The notes under the pieces were generated by a model. The model saw nothing but the letters and a program-made list of their open reading frames with translations, did no database searches and had not been told where the DNA came from. The translations under genes were made by a program, and so were the position numbers. Of a stretch of 64,000 bases of DNA, positions 18,682 to 27,432 are shown one piece after another; within the stretch, counting starts at the first letter, position 1; each line of letters starts with the position of its first letter. The DNA comes from Motiliproteus coralliicola (lineage in GTDB: Bacteria > Pseudomonadota > Gammaproteobacteria > Pseudomonadales > Balneatricaceae), in the NCBI RefSeq assembly GCF_003345655.1, contig NZ_QQOH01000001.1, forward strand, positions 1,054,001 to 1,118,000, read 5' to 3'.

Positions 18682-20277
18682 ATGTCATCACTGAGCAAAG
18701 ACATCGAATCCATCGCCGCCCTGTGCGACACCAACGGCAGCCCTTGGGATGCAATCAGCCCTGAATCCGCAGCCCGTATGCGTGCGCAGAACAAGTTCAA
18801 GACCGGCCTTGATATTGCCAAGTACACCGCTGGCATCATGCGTCGCGACATGGCTGAGTTCGACAAAGACAAGACCAAGTACACCCAGTCACTGGGTTGC
18901 TGGCACGGTTTTGTTGGTCAGCAGAAGCTGATCTCCATCAAGAAGCACTTCGGCACTACTGAGCGTAAGTACCTGTACCTGTCTGGTTGGATGGTTGCGG
19001 CGCTGCGCTCTGAATTCGGCCCGCTGCCGGATCAGTCCATGCACGAGAAGACCACGGTCGCTGGCCTGGTAAAAGAACTGTACACCTTCCTGCGTCAGGC
19101 TGACGCCCGTGAACTGGGCCTGCTGTTCCGCGAACTGGACAAGGCTCGCGAAGCTGGCGACGCTGCCAAAGAAGCAGAAGTTCAGGCTCAGATCGACAAT
19201 CACGAGACTCATGTTGTGCCGATCGTAGCTGACATCGATGCCGGTTTCGGTAACGCTGAAGCGACCTACCTGATGGCCAAGCAGATGATCGAAGCGGGTG
19301 CTTGTGCTCTGCAGATCGAAAACCAGGTTGCTGACGAGAAGCAGTGTGGTCACCAGGACGGTAAAGTTACCGTTCCTCACGCCGACTTCCACGCCAAGCT
19401 GCGCGCCCTGCGTTACGCTTTCCTGGAGCTGGGTGTTGATGACGGTGTTATCGTTGCCCGTACCGACTCCGAAGGTGCTGGTCTGACCAAAGAGATCGCA
19501 GTAGTTAAAGAGCCGGGCGATCAAGGCGACGTCTACAACTCTTACCTGGACTGCGAAGAAGTTAAGCCTGAAGATACCGCTGAAGGCGACGTACTGATCA
19601 GCCGCGACGGCAAGCTGGTTCGTCCGAAGCGTCTGCCTTCCGGTCTGTACCAATTCCGTCAGGGCACTGGCCACGAGCGTTGCGTGTTCGACTGTATCGA
19701 AGCGATCAATGCCGGTGCTGACCTGCTGTGGATCGAGACCGCTGTTCCGACTGTTCACGAAATCAAGGACATGATGGACGAAGTTCGCAAGGTACACCCG
19801 GATGCGAAGCTGGTTTACAACAACTCTCCGTCATTCAACTGGACTCTGAACTTCCGTCAGCAGGCGTATGACGCTTGGGTTGAAGCTGGTAAGGATGTTT
19901 CTGCCTACGACCGTAACAACCTGATGAGCGCCGAGTACGACGACTCTGAACTGTCTGCCGAAGCTGATGCTCGCGTTAAGACTTTCCAGGCTGACACTTC
20001 TCGTGAAGCGAACGTATTCCACCACCTGATCACTCTGCCGACTTACCACACGACTGCACTGTCTGTTGATAACCTGGCCAAAGAGTACTTCGGTGAAGCA
20101 GGTATGCTGGGCTACGTTGCCGGCGTACAGCGTAAGGAAATCCGTCAGGGTATCGCCTGTGTTAAGCACCAGAACATGTCTGGTTCCGACATCGGTGACG
20201 ATCACAAAGAGTACTACGCGGGTGAGAACGCGCTGAAGGCTGGTGGTGCGAAGAACACTTCCAACCAGTTCAGCTAA
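18682..20277 (+). CDS. aceA: Isocitrate lyase
   Basis: A 531-residue isocitrate lyase that splits isocitrate to glyoxylate and succinate. The catalytic loop reads EKQCGHQDGK near residue 220 (the family Cys in a KxCGH context), the metal-site strand is PIVADIDAGFGN, and VARTDSEGA and IETAVPTVHE are present. The length and motif match the long Pseudomonas/Colwellia-type enzyme rather than the 434-residue E. coli form. Strong GAGGAGAG ribosome site at the start. The codon use is biased to translationally favoured codons, suggesting high expression. Confidence 0.96.
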   Translation: MSSLSKDIESIAALCDTNGSPWDAISPESAARMRAQNKFKTGLDIAKYTAGIMRRDMAEFDKDKTKYTQSLGCWHGFVGQQKLISIKKHFGTTERKYLYLSGWMVAALRSEFGPLPDQSMHEKTTVAGLVKELYTFLRQADARELGLLFRELDKAREAGDAAKEAEVQAQIDNHETHVVPIVADIDAGFGNAEATYLMAKQMIEAGACALQIENQVADEKQCGHQDGKVTVPHADFHAKLRALRYAFLELGVDDGVIVARTDSEGAGLTKEIAVVKEPGDQGDVYNSYLDCEEVKPEDTAEGDVLISRDGKLVRPKRLPSGLYQFRQGTGHERCVFDCIEAINAGADLLWIETAVPTVHEIKDMMDEVRKVHPDAKLVYNNSPSFNWTLNFRQQAYDAWVEAGKDVSAYDRNNLMSAEYDDSELSAEADARVKTFQADTSREANVFHHLITLPTYHTTALSVDNLAKEYFGEAGMLGYVAGVQRKEIRQGIACVKHQNMSGSDIGDDHKEYYAGENALKAGGAKNTSNQFS

Positions 20278-20333
20278 GCACTGAATCTCGGGCGGGCTTA
20301 CCCCGGCCTGCCCAAACAGAGATAACCCTCTTT

Positions 20334-20362
20334 AGCCCCGCTTAACCGCGGGGCTTTTTTTT
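20334..20362 (+). terminator. aceA terminator
   Basis: AGCCCCGC / GCGGGGCT 8-bp stem, 6-base loop, then eight or more T. Starts 57 bases after the aceA stop. Confidence 0.9.
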
Positions 20363-20435
20363 ATTACCATTCTCTCCATAGCCTACGTCGCCACATCAGC
20401 GTGGCGCACACCTAGATTCAATTGTGAGAATTTTC

Positions 20436-20996
20436 ATGACCCAGACCCCCGAACACCTTCAGGATGCTGAACAGATTCTAAGCCAGAGCGGATTCGCTAC
20501 CGGCCAGGTTTGGTATCACGGCACCTCATCGGCCCTGGTCGACTCGATTGTTGAAAACGGCCTGAAGCGCTCCGGTGACCAAGCCATGAAACAAGCCGCC
20601 AAGCAGACCATGGCCACCATTGGTAATAGCTACACCGAATCGATCGAACCGGTTTTCCTGACCCAAAGCAAAGAGCTGGCCTACTACTGGGCGGAACGCA
20701 CCGTTCGCGACCGCAGTGTCCGTTTCGAAGGGGAAGAACAACCGGTGGTGATCGCGATCAATCTACCGGACGAGATTAACGCCAAAGTTAGACCCGACGT
20801 CGGCGCCGCCAGCCTGCTGCTGATCGAAGGGGAAAAATACCTCCCCTTCGTGGCTGCGATTTATGAACGTTGCGGCCTCGCAGCCCCTGATATCGACCTG
20901 CGCAGCGCCGATCGGATGGCATACCTCAACATTCTCGGAATGGCCTATCTGGATCAGGATGTGGCGCCCGAACAGCTCCAACCCATCACCTCCTGA
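20436..20996 (+). CDS. Uncharacterised protein with ADP-ribosyltransferase-like N-terminal signature
   Basis: A 186-residue soluble protein. Residues about 25-40 read VWYHGTSSALVDSIVENGL and a later segment EPVFLTQSKELAYYWAER; a strand ending in HGT(S), a helix ending in NGL, and a VFLT...A.YYA block are the pattern of the ADP-ribosyltransferase (ART)/RNA 2'-phosphotransferase superfamily, where the His and a following aromatic residue bind NAD. The third, acidic motif is not obvious. ATG 20436 is chosen over GTG 20424. It stands alone after aceA. The fold assignment is from pattern only; it could be a DNA/RNA or protein modifier, or a catalytically dead relative. Confidence 0.6.
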   Translation: MTQTPEHLQDAEQILSQSGFATGQVWYHGTSSALVDSIVENGLKRSGDQAMKQAAKQTMATIGNSYTESIEPVFLTQSKELAYYWAERTVRDRSVRFEGEEQPVVIAINLPDEINAKVRPDVGAASLLLIEGEKYLPFVAAIYERCGLAAPDIDLRSADRMAYLNILGMAYLDQDVAPEQLQPITS

Positions 20997-21062
20997 TCAA
21001 ACAGCGGCAGTAACGCTGAGATCGTTACTGCCGCCCCCTCCTGAAGACAACATCAATCGTCC

Positions 21063-21347
21063 ATGAAACCGGATTGTCACACCGCGATGCGACTCTTGCT
21101 GGGGCAAATTCGCCAGGCGCTTCCGTTTGAGATGGACGAGGCGCAGTTGTGTCGCGGCCCCTGCCAAGGCTGTTCAAAAAAGCTATTGGAGTTCATCGAC
21201 ATGGAGCTTGAAGAGTGGCAAACCCGACTCGACCGTGGTGAACAGCCCAGCTTGGGAGATATTCACAAACTGACCAAGCGGGCACGTAAGGTTTATCAGG
21301 TGATGCAGAACAACGGCTTGATTGAGGTCGTCAACCTAGACCAATAG
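21063..21347 (+). CDS. Small Cys-motif hypothetical protein
   Basis: A 94-residue soluble protein with a C-x3-C-x2-C cluster (LCRGPCQGCSKK) near residue 30 and a long charged helical part (EFIDMELEEWQTRLDRGEQP, IHKLTKRARKVYQVMQNNGL). The cysteines could bind a metal. It follows the ART-like gene by 66 bases on the same strand and may share its transcript. I recall similar small proteins in related gammaproteobacteria but no named function. Confidence 0.7.
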   Translation: MKPDCHTAMRLLLGQIRQALPFEMDEAQLCRGPCQGCSKKLLEFIDMELEEWQTRLDRGEQPSLGDIHKLTKRARKVYQVMQNNGLIEVVNLDQ

Positions 21348-21425
21348 CCCTAGCATTCGTCTGGTTAATCCAGTAGAGTAGCGCCCCAAAATAACACCCA
21401 GAATAACAACAACGAGGCTTTAAGG

Positions 21426-21863
21426 ATGCCGCATCAACACGCGACGGATTTCGCCCTGGCCACCGATGGCTACTTCTTCTCCACCGAACCTTTTCATCAA
21501 CACGACCAGATTGAGGCCATCCAACTGGCCTGTTTACTGGCTAGCGATACCGATCATCAGTTCGAAGTTATCTTGGAGGCTGATGCCCTGGACAGCCGCT
21601 ATCAGCTCGCGTTAACCGGTGAACTGCGGATCGAAGATCAAAATCACCGTGCCATTGACCAGCAACTGTTGCGAGAGTTACCCATTGAGGAGCTACGCGC
21701 TGACAAGCTGCAACAGAGAGGCTACAGACTGGTCAAGCAACCCCGTTTCTGCTGGATGAAACAGCAGCAGCCTATCGGGCAGCCTCAGGATAGCATTTCG
21801 GTCTGTGCTGCAGCAGCTTTGGACAGCCTGCGTCAGCTCCTGAGCCAGAATCGAGCAGCCTAA
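21426..21863 (+). CDS. Hypothetical protein
   Basis: A 145-residue soluble acidic protein, GAGG upstream of ATG 21426. Early sequence FALATDGYFFSTEPFHQHDQ and a beta-strand pair FEVILEADALDSRYQLALTG suggest an alpha/beta fold. Gln-rich C-terminus. No family recognised. Last of three short co-directional genes after aceA. Confidence 0.65.
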   Translation: MPHQHATDFALATDGYFFSTEPFHQHDQIEAIQLACLLASDTDHQFEVILEADALDSRYQLALTGELRIEDQNHRAIDQQLLRELPIEELRADKLQQRGYRLVKQPRFCWMKQQQPIGQPQDSISVCAAAALDSLRQLLSQNRAA

Positions 21864-21875
21864 TTCGTTGCAAAC

Positions 21876-21902
21876 AAAAAAGGCCCGCTTGATCGGCGGG
21901 CC
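21876..21902. terminator. Terminator shared by convergent genes
   Basis: GGCCCGC / GCGGGCC stem with 7-base loop, preceded on the plus strand by six A (T-run for the minus-strand transcript). Best placed to end the HopJ gene on the minus strand; it also lies 13 bases after the stop of the plus-strand gene. Confidence 0.75.
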
Positions 21903-21926
21903 TCCAGATTAAGCCGACATCATCGA

Positions 21927-22271
21927 CTAAGCACGCAGCCGCAATGGCTCGGCAGCAAAGCTAACACCTTCCCAACCACTACGCATAAACGCCCGAATAT
22001 TCCCATGGGCGCTACCCTGCGGATCGCCCAGCACTTCCTGATGATAATAATCTCCAAATAGATTCAGGGTCTGCTCTACGCTCAATTGGTGCTGTAGGGC
22101 AAAAGCCAGCAGTTTGCAGGAACCCTGATTCTGATCTTCCGAATTGGATAACTCACCGTTACGGAATGCGGTTGGAGTAAACTCATAGTATTGCTCTATC
22201 ACATCCATCAGCTCGCTAAACTGAATCGGCTCCAACGCCCGCGCGCGCTCTAACAACTGCTCCACCTGCAT
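21927..22271 (-). CDS. HopJ type III effector family protein
   Basis: A 114-residue protein of the HopJ family (PF08888): IQFSELMDVIEQYYEFTPTA, FRNGELSNSEDQNQGSCKLL and GNIRAFMRSGWEGVSFAAEPL are its conserved blocks. ATG 22271 has GTAGGAG at good spacing. The name comes from a Pseudomonas syringae effector, but the family is widespread in free-living gammaproteobacteria with no type III system, as here, so an effector role is not implied. Function unknown. Confidence 0.88.
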   Translation of the reverse strand: MQVEQLLERARALEPIQFSELMDVIEQYYEFTPTAFRNGELSNSEDQNQGSCKLLAFALQHQLSVEQTLNLFGDYYHQEVLGDPQGSAHGNIRAFMRSGWEGVSFAAEPLRLRA

Positions 22272-22599
22272 AGCAACTCCTACCTTCATTCAATCTTTTG
22301 TGATGCACCAGCTTGGGTGGCGCAAGCATAAAGGAGCGGACCCACCCCTATCAATCATTGATTATGAAGTTACTTGCTCAACCTGAAATCAGCTCTGTTC
22401 CTGCTTGATTCGGCCATACTCTGGTTAGGTCGCCGGTTTCTAGCGGTTTATGGCATTAAATGTGGCATAAACTTCAAGTTGTAAAATAAATTGACAACTG
22501 TCACTGCTATACTCCCATCGCTGCATCGAATATCATCGCTTTTTTCTTGTTGTCCCGTTGTCTCAAGAAAGGGGAATCTGGCGTTAAGGAAAGGAGAGC
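22272..22599. promoter_or_regulatory. Intergenic region upstream of the sugar transferase gene, with two dyads
   Basis: About 328 bases without a gene, AT-rich from 22330. Two dyads stand out: GTTTATG (22446-22452) with CATAAAC (22466-22472), and TGACA-AC-TGTCA (22492-22503). A TATACT at 22508 is a fair -10 box, but the TTGACA at 22491 is only 11 bases away, too close to pair with it. The dyads may be operators. Confidence 0.4.
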
Positions 22600-24003
22600 A
22601 TGTCCAACATTTCCAGGGTTCGAAAGCCTTCTGTAAAGCATACTTATTTTGGACTTGCGGTATTCGAATCCGTTGCGATGCTGTCTTGCCTCTTCTTGGG
22701 GATCAACTTCTCCGGAACCAACTACACCGGCTTTTTTGACCACCTGCTCTGCGCCGACTGTATCACCTTCGTGTTGGTGGTAACCCTGTCGATGGCAGGC
22801 ATGGGGCTTTACCATGCACGCCAGCGCGGCGAACCCCACGAACAGCTGGCACGTATTTTTATCAGCTTTGCGTTGGCCTCGGTGGCCCAGGCGGTCTTCT
22901 TCTACTTTATTCCGTTTCTCGAGATTGCCCCTAAGGCGATCATCATCTCGCTGGTACTGTCGTTCTTTATCGTCTGCCTCATCCGTTACTGCTTCAGCAA
23001 ACTAGCCAAGACCGCTTTTATCCGCCGTCGGGTCCTGGTTCTTGGCGCCGGCGAGAAAGCCCAGATCATCGAACAGCGCCTGCGTCGCGCCAACGACAGA
23101 CGTGGCTTTAACCTGCTGGGGTTCGTCCCCATGTCGCAGATTGAAACCGCCATTCCGGAAGACAAGCGGCGTAATGTGAATATGGATCGGTTGTGTGAAT
23201 ACGCCCAGAGAAACCATATCGACGAGATCGTTATTGCCGCCGATCAACGCCGTGGCGCCCTGCCGATGGACGAACTCTATCGCTGCCGTGTCGGCGGGAC
23301 CTATGTCACCGATGTCACCACCTTTATCGAGAAAGAGTGCGGTAAAATTCCTTTGAATCTGCTCAACCCTAGCTGGATCATCTACTCCCGGGGTTACAAA
23401 ACCAATGACGCAGTAATCCGGGCTTTCAAGCGACTCTTTGATGTCTGTATCAGCATTGCCATGCTGGTGGCCACCCTGCCCTTAACCCTGATCACCACCT
23501 TGCTGATCATGCTGGAAAGCGGCCCTCGAGCCCCAATCTTCTACTCCCAGACTCGCGTCGGGCTGAATGGTGAGCCCTTCCAGATATTCAAGTTCCGCAG
23601 CATGCGGGTCGATGCCGAATCCAATGGCGCCGTATGGGCGCGTAAGAATGATGATCGGGTAACCGTAGTCGGCGCTTTTATCCGCAAATACCGAATCGAT
23701 GAGCTGCCACAGCTGCTCAATGTCCTGCTCGGTGATATGAGTTTCGTCGGCCCCCGCCCGGAGCGGCCCGAATTTGTAGAAAAACTGACCGAAGAGATCC
23801 CCTATTACGGCGATCGCCATATGGTTAAACCCGGCCTGACCGGCTGGGCTCAGATCTGCTACTCCTATGGTGGATCAACCGAAGATGCGCAGGAAAAGCT
23901 GCAGTACGACCTCTACTACATCAAGAACTTCAGTTTCCTGCTCGACACCATGATACTGATTGAAACGATGGAAGTGGTACTGTTCGGCAAAGGGGCTCGC
24001 TGA
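22600..24003 (+). CDS. Polyprenyl-phosphate sugar-1-phosphate transferase (TIGR03013/EpsB-like)
   Basis: A 467-residue inner-membrane enzyme starting an exopolysaccharide repeat unit on undecaprenyl phosphate. Four N-terminal membrane segments lie within residues 15-140, a Rossmann-like CoA-binding region follows (RRRVLVLGAGEKAQIIEQRL), then a further membrane helix (residues 268-300) and the catalytic domain with RLFDV, PFQIFKFRSMR, KYRIDELPQLLNVLLGDMSFVGPRPE and KPGLTGWAQI. The order and the GYKTND segment resemble the sugar transferases found with the XrtA/PEP-CTERM exosortase locus. No exosortase or other polysaccharide gene is nearby, so it is an orphan copy. Confidence 0.9.
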   Translation: MSNISRVRKPSVKHTYFGLAVFESVAMLSCLFLGINFSGTNYTGFFDHLLCADCITFVLVVTLSMAGMGLYHARQRGEPHEQLARIFISFALASVAQAVFFYFIPFLEIAPKAIIISLVLSFFIVCLIRYCFSKLAKTAFIRRRVLVLGAGEKAQIIEQRLRRANDRRGFNLLGFVPMSQIETAIPEDKRRNVNMDRLCEYAQRNHIDEIVIAADQRRGALPMDELYRCRVGGTYVTDVTTFIEKECGKIPLNLLNPSWIIYSRGYKTNDAVIRAFKRLFDVCISIAMLVATLPLTLITTLLIMLESGPRAPIFYSQTRVGLNGEPFQIFKFRSMRVDAESNGAVWARKNDDRVTVVGAFIRKYRIDELPQLLNVLLGDMSFVGPRPERPEFVEKLTEEIPYYGDRHMVKPGLTGWAQICYSYGGSTEDAQEKLQYDLYYIKNFSFLLDTMILIETMEVVLFGKGAR

Positions 24004-24203
24004 GCCCCGGTATCAGCATAACAGTACAGCAGAGGCGCCTGTGTTTATGGGATGCCTGCAGTTCTGTCTTAACAGGATTTAGCGTTTCAGCACTCTCCTC
24101 TCCTTAGGCAACCGATCTTCGCTTCAGCACCACTCGCGCAACCCCGGTGCTATAGTTTTCTCAAGCGACAGCCATAACCACCACATCAGTCTAGGGGGGC
24201 ACC

Positions 24204-24455
24204 ATGACCACAGGACTCTACCTGCTGCTGCAGGTGCTGCGATTAGATTGGAGTTCCGGCCGATGGAACTGGTTGCTGACAGAATCAAGTGCAGCGACCA
24301 AAACTCCCCGCTACCGAGCCAAAAAGAAGATTGTCCGCGCCCTGTGGATCGCCTGCGGTATCCTGATGCTACTTTTCCCGCTAGCCCACTTCATCATCAC
24401 CCTTGGGCTGTTCACGACCTTCTTGTCCTTCACCATCCTTGATGAATCCCTTTAG
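24204..24455 (+). CDS. Small membrane protein
   Basis: An 83-residue protein: short N-terminal LYLLLQVLRL segment, a basic stretch (RYRAKKKIVRALW), then two closely spaced hydrophobic stretches (about residues 48-80). AGGGGGGC lies before the ATG. It converges with the RluA gene. No family recognised; could be a spurious frame, though the start signal is good. Confidence 0.5.
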   Translation: MTTGLYLLLQVLRLDWSSGRWNWLLTESSAATKTPRYRAKKKIVRALWIACGILMLLFPLAHFIITLGLFTTFLSFTILDESL

Positions 24456-24468
24456 CAGGCACTGAGCC

Positions 24469-25170
24469 TCAATCTGGCCAGGCAAGCTGATCGGGGTCAC
24501 CCAGCCGTTGCAGCTGGTCGACAACGAGCTCACTCTGGAACCAGCCTCCCTGCCGGGGTAGTAGCCGATAGCGGTGATGTTCACCGTCAAATTCAAAACC
24601 GATGGCATAGGCGTGCAGATAACCACGATCAGGCCGGAGTGTTTGCTGGTTTGCATCTAACGGGTAGTAACGCCGATCCCCTAGAATAGGTGCCCCGATA
24701 CTCTTCAATGCAACACGTATCTGGTGTGTTTTACCGGTCAACGGTTTCAGCAGATAGAGTCGCAAGCCATCTCCGAGCCCGACACTGAAAAACCGGGTTC
24801 TTGCCGGATTTTGCTTCGATTTCAGCAAACGCCAGCTGCCTCGACGTCCTTTGGCCATATCGCCGCTGATAAGCCCCTGCTTCTTTTTCGGCTTACGGTC
24901 CGAAAGCGCCAGATAGTACTTTTGAACCGTACCCTGGCGGAACTGCCGATTAAGCTGCTCGGCCGCCTCCGCACTGGTTGCCAACAACAACAATCCTGAC
25001 GTCATACGATCCAGTCGATGGACGGGATACAGTTTCTCCACCCCCAGCTGGGTTTCGACCTCCGTTACCAGACCCGGCTGCTCCGCTTCTGAATGAAAGC
25101 TCACCTCGGCGGACTTATCGATGACAACAAAACCGGGCTGAATATCGACGACTTCGAATCGTTTCGACAT
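24469..25170 (-). CDS. RluA-family pseudouridine synthase (TIGR01621-like)
   Basis: A 233-residue RNA pseudouridine synthase without an S4 domain. The catalytic motif is YPVHRLDRMTSGLLLLA with the essential Asp in HRLD; LKPLTGKTHQIRVAL is the conserved C-terminal RNA-binding block. It resembles the TIGR01621 branch, whose RNA target is not established. Start at ATG 25170 or 25173, both behind GCAGGAG. Confidence 0.9.
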   Translation of the reverse strand: MSKRFEVVDIQPGFVVIDKSAEVSFHSEAEQPGLVTEVETQLGVEKLYPVHRLDRMTSGLLLLATSAEAAEQLNRQFRQGTVQKYYLALSDRKPKKKQGLISGDMAKGRRGSWRLLKSKQNPARTRFFSVGLGDGLRLYLLKPLTGKTHQIRVALKSIGAPILGDRRYYPLDANQQTLRPDRGYLHAYAIGFEFDGEHHRYRLLPRQGGWFQSELVVDQLQRLGDPDQLAWPD

Positions 25171-25251
25171 CATTGACTCCTGCAAAATTCGGCCGGCAGT
25201 CTAGCAGAGTTTCGGACAAACCCTCAGTCTAATGCGGTCTTTTGAACCACT

Positions 25252-25542
25252 TCAGTCGGTATTGGAAGCAGGGTGACATTGCCCCTCGAACAGCTGTAAT
25301 CGATCAGGTTGAGGCAACAGGCTCAACTGAGTGATGCGCAGGAATTTCAACGATTGGCGCGATACCGTAGCCAGCGTCAACCCTCCCATCAGGGCATAAA
25401 CATCATAGCTTTTAGAACGATATATTTGCTGCTCCGGATAGAGTAGAAAACGATCATCACTTCCCTTAACATCACAGACCAATGGTTGCGACGCTTGGGC
25501 CGAACAGACCCCTACGAGCAGTATCAGTATGGAGTACCTCAT
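25252..25542 (-). CDS. Small secreted hypothetical protein
   Basis: A 96-residue protein whose first 18 residues (YSILILLVGVCSAQASQ) form a signal peptide ending in an A-x-A-like site. GGAGGC lies before ATG 25542, which is preferred over the far upstream ATG at 25638. The mature part has two Cys that could form a disulfide (CDVKG and EGQCHP). No family recognised. Confidence 0.65.
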   Translation of the reverse strand: MRYSILILLVGVCSAQASQPLVCDVKGSDDRFLLYPEQQIYRSKSYDVYALMGGLTLATVSRQSLKFLRITQLSLLPQPDRLQLFEGQCHPASNTD

Positions 25543-25692
25543 ATAGCCTCCAGCAAAGGCTAAGAGCGCTGCCCAAGTATAGCCCGACAAGGTGTTCCAT
25601 GCGGGTTTCAACGCCCTCGGATACACCAGAGCGCCCAACAGTTCTGTCTGCTAGGGCAGCCTACCAACGGACGAACAGAGCAGTCTCGTTCT

Positions 25693-26397
25693 ATGAAGCA
25701 TCGACTACCGATATTTGCCCTCTTACTTCTGGGGCTACACAGCCTGCAGGTCAGCGCAACGGACTGTAGCGACACTCCCATTCGAGTAGGGTTCTTCGAA
25801 TTTCCTCCGTTCTATAGCGAAACGGAAACCGGGGCGGCCGAGGGTATCCTGATTGACGAGCTGGACCGGGTGATGGCTAAGCTGGGCTGCCGCTGGCAGG
25901 GGCGGTTCGACCCCACCGGCAAGTTACTGGAACGAAATATCAACGGCGAGACCGACCTGCTGATGCTAATCCAGCATCCCTTGTTGCTCGAGCGCGCCCG
26001 CTACAGCATCAACCCGGTAGGCAATTTACAACTCAACAGCTACTGGATCGGCGATAAACCCGCCGTATCCAATATCGAAGAGCTGCGTGGTAAGAAGGTG
26101 GTTGTCATTCGGGGCTACGGCTATGGTGGACTATTCCGTCAACTCAGCGACCCCGCCAATCAGATCAAATTGCAGATGGCTAAAGATCACCTGCAGGCCT
26201 TTGAGATGCTGTCGCAGCAGCAAGGGGATTATATGCTCGGCTACCGGCGTCCGGCTGAAACCGCCCTGCGACAGGCGCCGATTAATGGACTTGGTGTTCA
26301 GAACGTCAAGGACTGGGATATCTATTTTGTTCTGTCACCCAAGTACACCGACCAGGCCCTGATTCAGCGCCTGGACGAGGTACTTGCCGACCGCTGA
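25693..26397 (+). CDS. Periplasmic solute-binding protein (family 3-like), orphan
   Basis: A 234-residue protein with a signal peptide (residues 1-22) and a SBP_bac_3-type domain: IRVGFFEFPPFYSETE, EGILIDELDRVMAKLGC and the lobe-2 strand ELRGKKVVVIRGYGYGG. No transporter genes adjoin it. Proteins of this type without an ABC partner often act as periplasmic sensors or accessory binding proteins; ligand unknown. Confidence 0.82.
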   Translation: MKHRLPIFALLLLGLHSLQVSATDCSDTPIRVGFFEFPPFYSETETGAAEGILIDELDRVMAKLGCRWQGRFDPTGKLLERNINGETDLLMLIQHPLLLERARYSINPVGNLQLNSYWIGDKPAVSNIEELRGKKVVVIRGYGYGGLFRQLSDPANQIKLQMAKDHLQAFEMLSQQQGDYMLGYRRPAETALRQAPINGLGVQNVKDWDIYFVLSPKYTDQALIQRLDEVLADR

Positions 26398-26439
26398 TCC
26401 AATCCAGGGCCCGCGGTCAATCAGGCTAAGCTGGACGGC

Positions 26440-27432
26440 TTAACCATAACGCTGTCGATTTCGCTGCTGCCATAGGGACACTGACTGCTCTCGAGCAGCG
26501 TCAATGGAAGCGGCCTTACCCATCAGCACTAAGCACACGGCCAGCGTTTCGGTAACCGCGTGTTCGCCGTATTCGCAGCTCTGCTCACCCTTCCAGATAC
26601 TCAGTAGATCGCTGGGGTCTAGATTGTCGGGGCGGGTCAGTCGCTTGCTTAACAAGCGCGGCCATACCTGGTCTTCATATTCCCCCTGTTTAACCCACTG
26701 CAGGGTACAGTCGGCATCGGGTCGAATCTCAGCTTCACCTCCGTCACCGCGAATCGTGACGCTGTTACTTTGGCCCAGTAACTGAGCGGTCTGCTGGTGC
26801 ATCGGGCCATAGGCGGGATGAAACACCCCGTCGATCCGATAAGGAGCATCCAGCGGATTGATCAGCCGGCTCAGAGTATGTACCGGCGAACGCAGACCGA
26901 GGATCGGACGAAGGTTGATGATCCGTGAAAGCTCCGGGCTGATCAGCTCCAACGGTAGATAACAGATTCCGGTTTCATTCAGATCCAGCTCTGCATCGAA
27001 CCAACTGCGCGCGGCCTTAAGACCGAACTGCCCCAGCATATCTTCGATATAGATACGTCCCGCCGTATGACCACGGGCACCGTGCATGCATACATTGACG
27101 CCGCTGTCTGCCAACGTCAGCGCGGCCAGGAAATACCACGGCAGGTGACGCTTTTTACCCGCATAGGTCGACCAATCCAGATCAGCCTTGAGCGGAAGCG
27201 GCTTACTCATCTGCTCGCGCACCGCATTAACAAAGCCGCAAAGCTCCTCTGGGCTCTCCTCCTTGACCCTTAGCAGCATCAGAAATGCACCTAGTTGTTC
27301 CGGAGTTACCTGATGATCGAGGATCATCGTCATCGCTTGCTGCGCTTCTTCTGCGGTCAGTGATCGCGACCCCTTCTTACCTTTGCCCAGAATTCGGACA
27401 AAGGGGGCAAATGGATGTTCGGTATTCGTCAT
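26440..27432 (-). CDS. TrpD2/YbiB-like glycosyl transferase family protein
   Basis: A 330-residue protein with the anthranilate phosphoribosyltransferase fold: N-terminal helical domain (TAEEAQQAMTMILDHQVTPEQ), then the larger alpha/beta domain with ADSGVNVCMHGARGHTAGRI in place of the glycine-rich PRPP loop of TrpD, and NLRPILGLRSPVHTLSRLIN. The PRPP-binding residues are altered, as in YbiB, which binds nucleic acid rather than making phosphoribosyl anthranilate. No tryptophan genes are nearby, supporting the YbiB-like reading. Confidence 0.85.
   Translation of the reverse strand: MTNTEHPFAPFVRILGKGKKGSRSLTAEEAQQAMTMILDHQVTPEQLGAFLMLLRVKEESPEELCGFVNAVREQMSKPLPLKADLDWSTYAGKKRHLPWYFLAALTLADSGVNVCMHGARGHTAGRIYIEDMLGQFGLKAARSWFDAELDLNETGICYLPLELISPELSRIINLRPILGLRSPVHTLSRLINPLDAPYRIDGVFHPAYGPMHQQTAQLLGQSNSVTIRGDGGEAEIRPDADCTLQWVKQGEYEDQVWPRLLSKRLTRPDNLDPSDLLSIWKGEQSCEYGEHAVTETLAVCLVLMGKAASIDAAREQSVSLWQQRNRQRYG

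Noticed and set aside
21927-22271. HopJ as evidence for a type III secretion effector
   Set aside because: The family is common in non-pathogens and no secretion genes are in the window.
22491-22513. TTGACA and TATACT as a sigma-70 promoter for the sugar transferase gene
   Set aside because: The spacer is only 11 bases; the boxes cannot work as a pair.
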